Shown one piece after another: positions 4,766 through 5,087 of a DNA stretch of 5,087 nt (its first letter is position 1; each line of letters opens with the position of its first letter). Made by a program: the position numbers and the translations under genes. Origin of the DNA: an uncultured Clostridia bacterium (GTDB lineage: Bacteria; Bacillota; Clostridia; Oscillospirales; Ruminococcaceae); assembly GCA_947165805.1 (NCBI GenBank), contig CAMVBT010000204.1, forward strand, positions 1 to 5,087. Direction: 5' to 3'. The notes beneath the pieces are model-generated. The model saw nothing but the letters and a program-made list of their open reading frames with translations. It was not told where the DNA came from and searched no databases.

Positions 4766-4779
4766 TGAGCCCGGGGCTC
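4746..4779 (+). repeat. Overlapping hairpins after the isomerase gene
   Basis: GCTCAAG (4746-4752) pairs with CTTGAGC (4764-4770) across an 11-nt loop. Next to it, GAGCCC (4767-4772) and GGGCTC (4774-4779) form an alternative palindrome around a single G. The two share bases and cannot form together. No T-run follows, so this is probably repeat DNA or an RNA end-protecting structure rather than a true terminator. Confidence 0.5.
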
Positions 4780-4798
4780 GTCTATCGGTCAGCCCCTC

Positions 4799-4834
4799 TG
4801 TCACCTGCGGTGACACCTCCCCGCTGACGGGGAG
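4799..4834 (+). repeat. Twin-hairpin intergenic repeat of Ruminococcaceae type
   Basis: Two adjacent hairpins are seen: TGTCACC (4799-4805) with GGTGACA (4809-4815) and a TGC loop, and CTCCCCG (4817-4823) with CGGGGAG (4828-4834) and a CTGA loop. The wording 'cctctgtcacc-tgc-ggtgacacctcccc' matches a class of dispersed intergenic palindromes I recall from Faecalibacterium and Ruminococcus genomes. No coding function is apparent. Confidence 0.6.
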
Positions 4835-4855
4835 ACCACCCCGGACCCCGCCGCC

Positions 4856-4869
4856 CCTTTTAAAAAAGG
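4856..4869 (+). repeat. Short cctttt/aaaagg palindrome
   Basis: CCTTTT (4856-4861) and AAAAGG (4864-4869) are inverted around AA. It may be the 3' part of the preceding twin-hairpin repeat. Weak on its own. Confidence 0.35.
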
Positions 4870-4893
4870 TGCGTCCCCTAAAACAAATCGCTT

Positions 4894-5051
4894 CGCCTTG
4901 CAGCGGGGATAGGTAGTACCCCTTCTAAGGGTAAAAGACACTAAAAATACAAAAATATCTGCTCCTTTTAACTTACAAAAGGAGCAGATATTTTTTATTT
5001 TGCATATCCTTAACTTGGTAAAGGGGTACTACTTAACGAATCTGCAAGGCG
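4894..5051. repeat. Nested palindromic element with paired outer arms (MITE-like or terminator island)
   Basis: Outer arms CGCCTTGCAG (4894-4903) and CTGCAAGGCG (5042-5051) are perfect reverse complements. Second arms GTAGTACCCCTT (4913-4924) and AAGGGGTACTAC (5021-5032) are also perfect. The two arm pairs are separated by exactly 9 unmatched nt on each side, so they form one 31-bp imperfect terminal inverted repeat. A third short pair is TAAGG/CCTTA (4926-4930, 5008-5012). The centre is the terminator hairpin at 4951-4995. At about 158 bp with no ORF, it has the size and symmetry of a miniature inverted-repeat element. I see no clear target-site duplication. It could equally be a composite bidirectional terminator. 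Confidence 0.6.
4951..4995. terminator. Bidirectional rho-independent terminator, perfect 19-bp stem
   Basis: The arms 4951-4969 and 4977-4995 are exact reverse complements with a 7-nt loop (aacttac). The stem core is ATCTGCTCC/GGAGCAGAT. The right arm ends in a T-run continued by ATTTT, and the left side starts with an A-run, so the hairpin can stop transcription from either side. It would end the isomerase transcript about 250 nt after its stop codon, and possibly that of a convergent gene beyond the window. Confidence 0.88.
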
Positions 5052-5087
5052 GCGCGGTACCCGCGCGGTCAATCCGTCTGTTACATT

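Larger units (their letters stand above)
4739..5087. other. 349-bp gene-free region after the isomerase
   Basis: No reading frame here has a ribosome binding site, family-like sequence or plausible composition. The region holds repeats and hairpins (listed separately), the bidirectional terminator, and near the end a GCGCGG-TAC-CCGCGC hairpin (5052-5066) directly abutting the nested palindrome. The final 20 bases show nothing I can assign. Confidence 0.7.

Noticed and set aside
4557..4916. 119-codon plus-strand frame across the isomerase end and repeats
   Set aside because: It is out of frame with the isomerase, runs through intergenic repeats and has Arg/Ser/Pro-rich composition with no ribosome binding site.
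4739..5087. SRP RNA, tRNA or riboswitch in the trailing region
   Set aside because: I found no GGAA-tetraloop SRP helix, tRNA cloverleaf with CCA-proximal motifs, or conserved riboswitch core; the structure present is explained by repeats and a terminator.

Overview
The window looks like chromosomal DNA of a Gram-positive gut Firmicute, most likely Ruminococcaceae/Oscillospiraceae. The grounds are a ylxM-ffh-rpsP-khpA gene block, strong GGAGG ribosome binding sites, lipoproteins with long Thr/Ala/Pro/Glu linkers, frequent ATA isoleucine codons in fairly GC-rich genes, and repeat-laden intergenic DNA of the Ruminococcus/Faecalibacterium kind. The family assignment rests on pattern recognition, not on a search.

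Layout. Bases 1-1022 (minus strand) carry a secreted lipoprotein: signal peptide, about 140 residues of low-complexity linker ending in poly-Thr, then a transglutaminase-associated domain. Its frame meets an amber codon at 36-38 exactly where relatives, as I recall them, carry a tyrosine. The frame continues to the window edge with family-like sequence, so the gene is interrupted (nonsense mutation, sequencing error or recoding). Bases 1023-1248 are an AT-rich divergent intergenic region with one convincing promoter on each strand. Bases 1249-3106 hold ylxM and ffh, 16 nt apart, both concerned with the signal recognition particle. Bases 3107-3262 hold a heptamer tandem repeat and a small GC hairpin, followed by rpsP (bS16, 3263-3505) and khpA (KH-domain RNA-binding protein, 3522-3755). 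A terminator-like hairpin at 3793-3830 precedes a lipoprotein cyclophilin-type peptidyl-prolyl isomerase (3851-4738) that has a large helical insert. The usual rimM-trmD-rplS continuation after khpA is missing here.

The last 349 bases (4739-5087) have no supportable gene. They contain a 12-bp direct repeat that begins inside the isomerase stop codon, several GC-rich hairpins of dispersed-repeat type, and a striking nested palindrome (4894-5051). Paired outer arms of 10 and 12 bp, separated by equal 9-nt gaps on each side, surround a perfect 19-bp bidirectional terminator hairpin.

How the genes work together: ylxM and ffh serve co-translational protein targeting, rpsP and khpA serve ribosome assembly and RNA binding, and the two lipoproteins are extracytoplasmic, one being a likely folding factor. 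I see no defence system, mobile-element enzyme, CRISPR array or tRNA. The least ordinary items are the amber-interrupted lipoprotein and the structured repeats.
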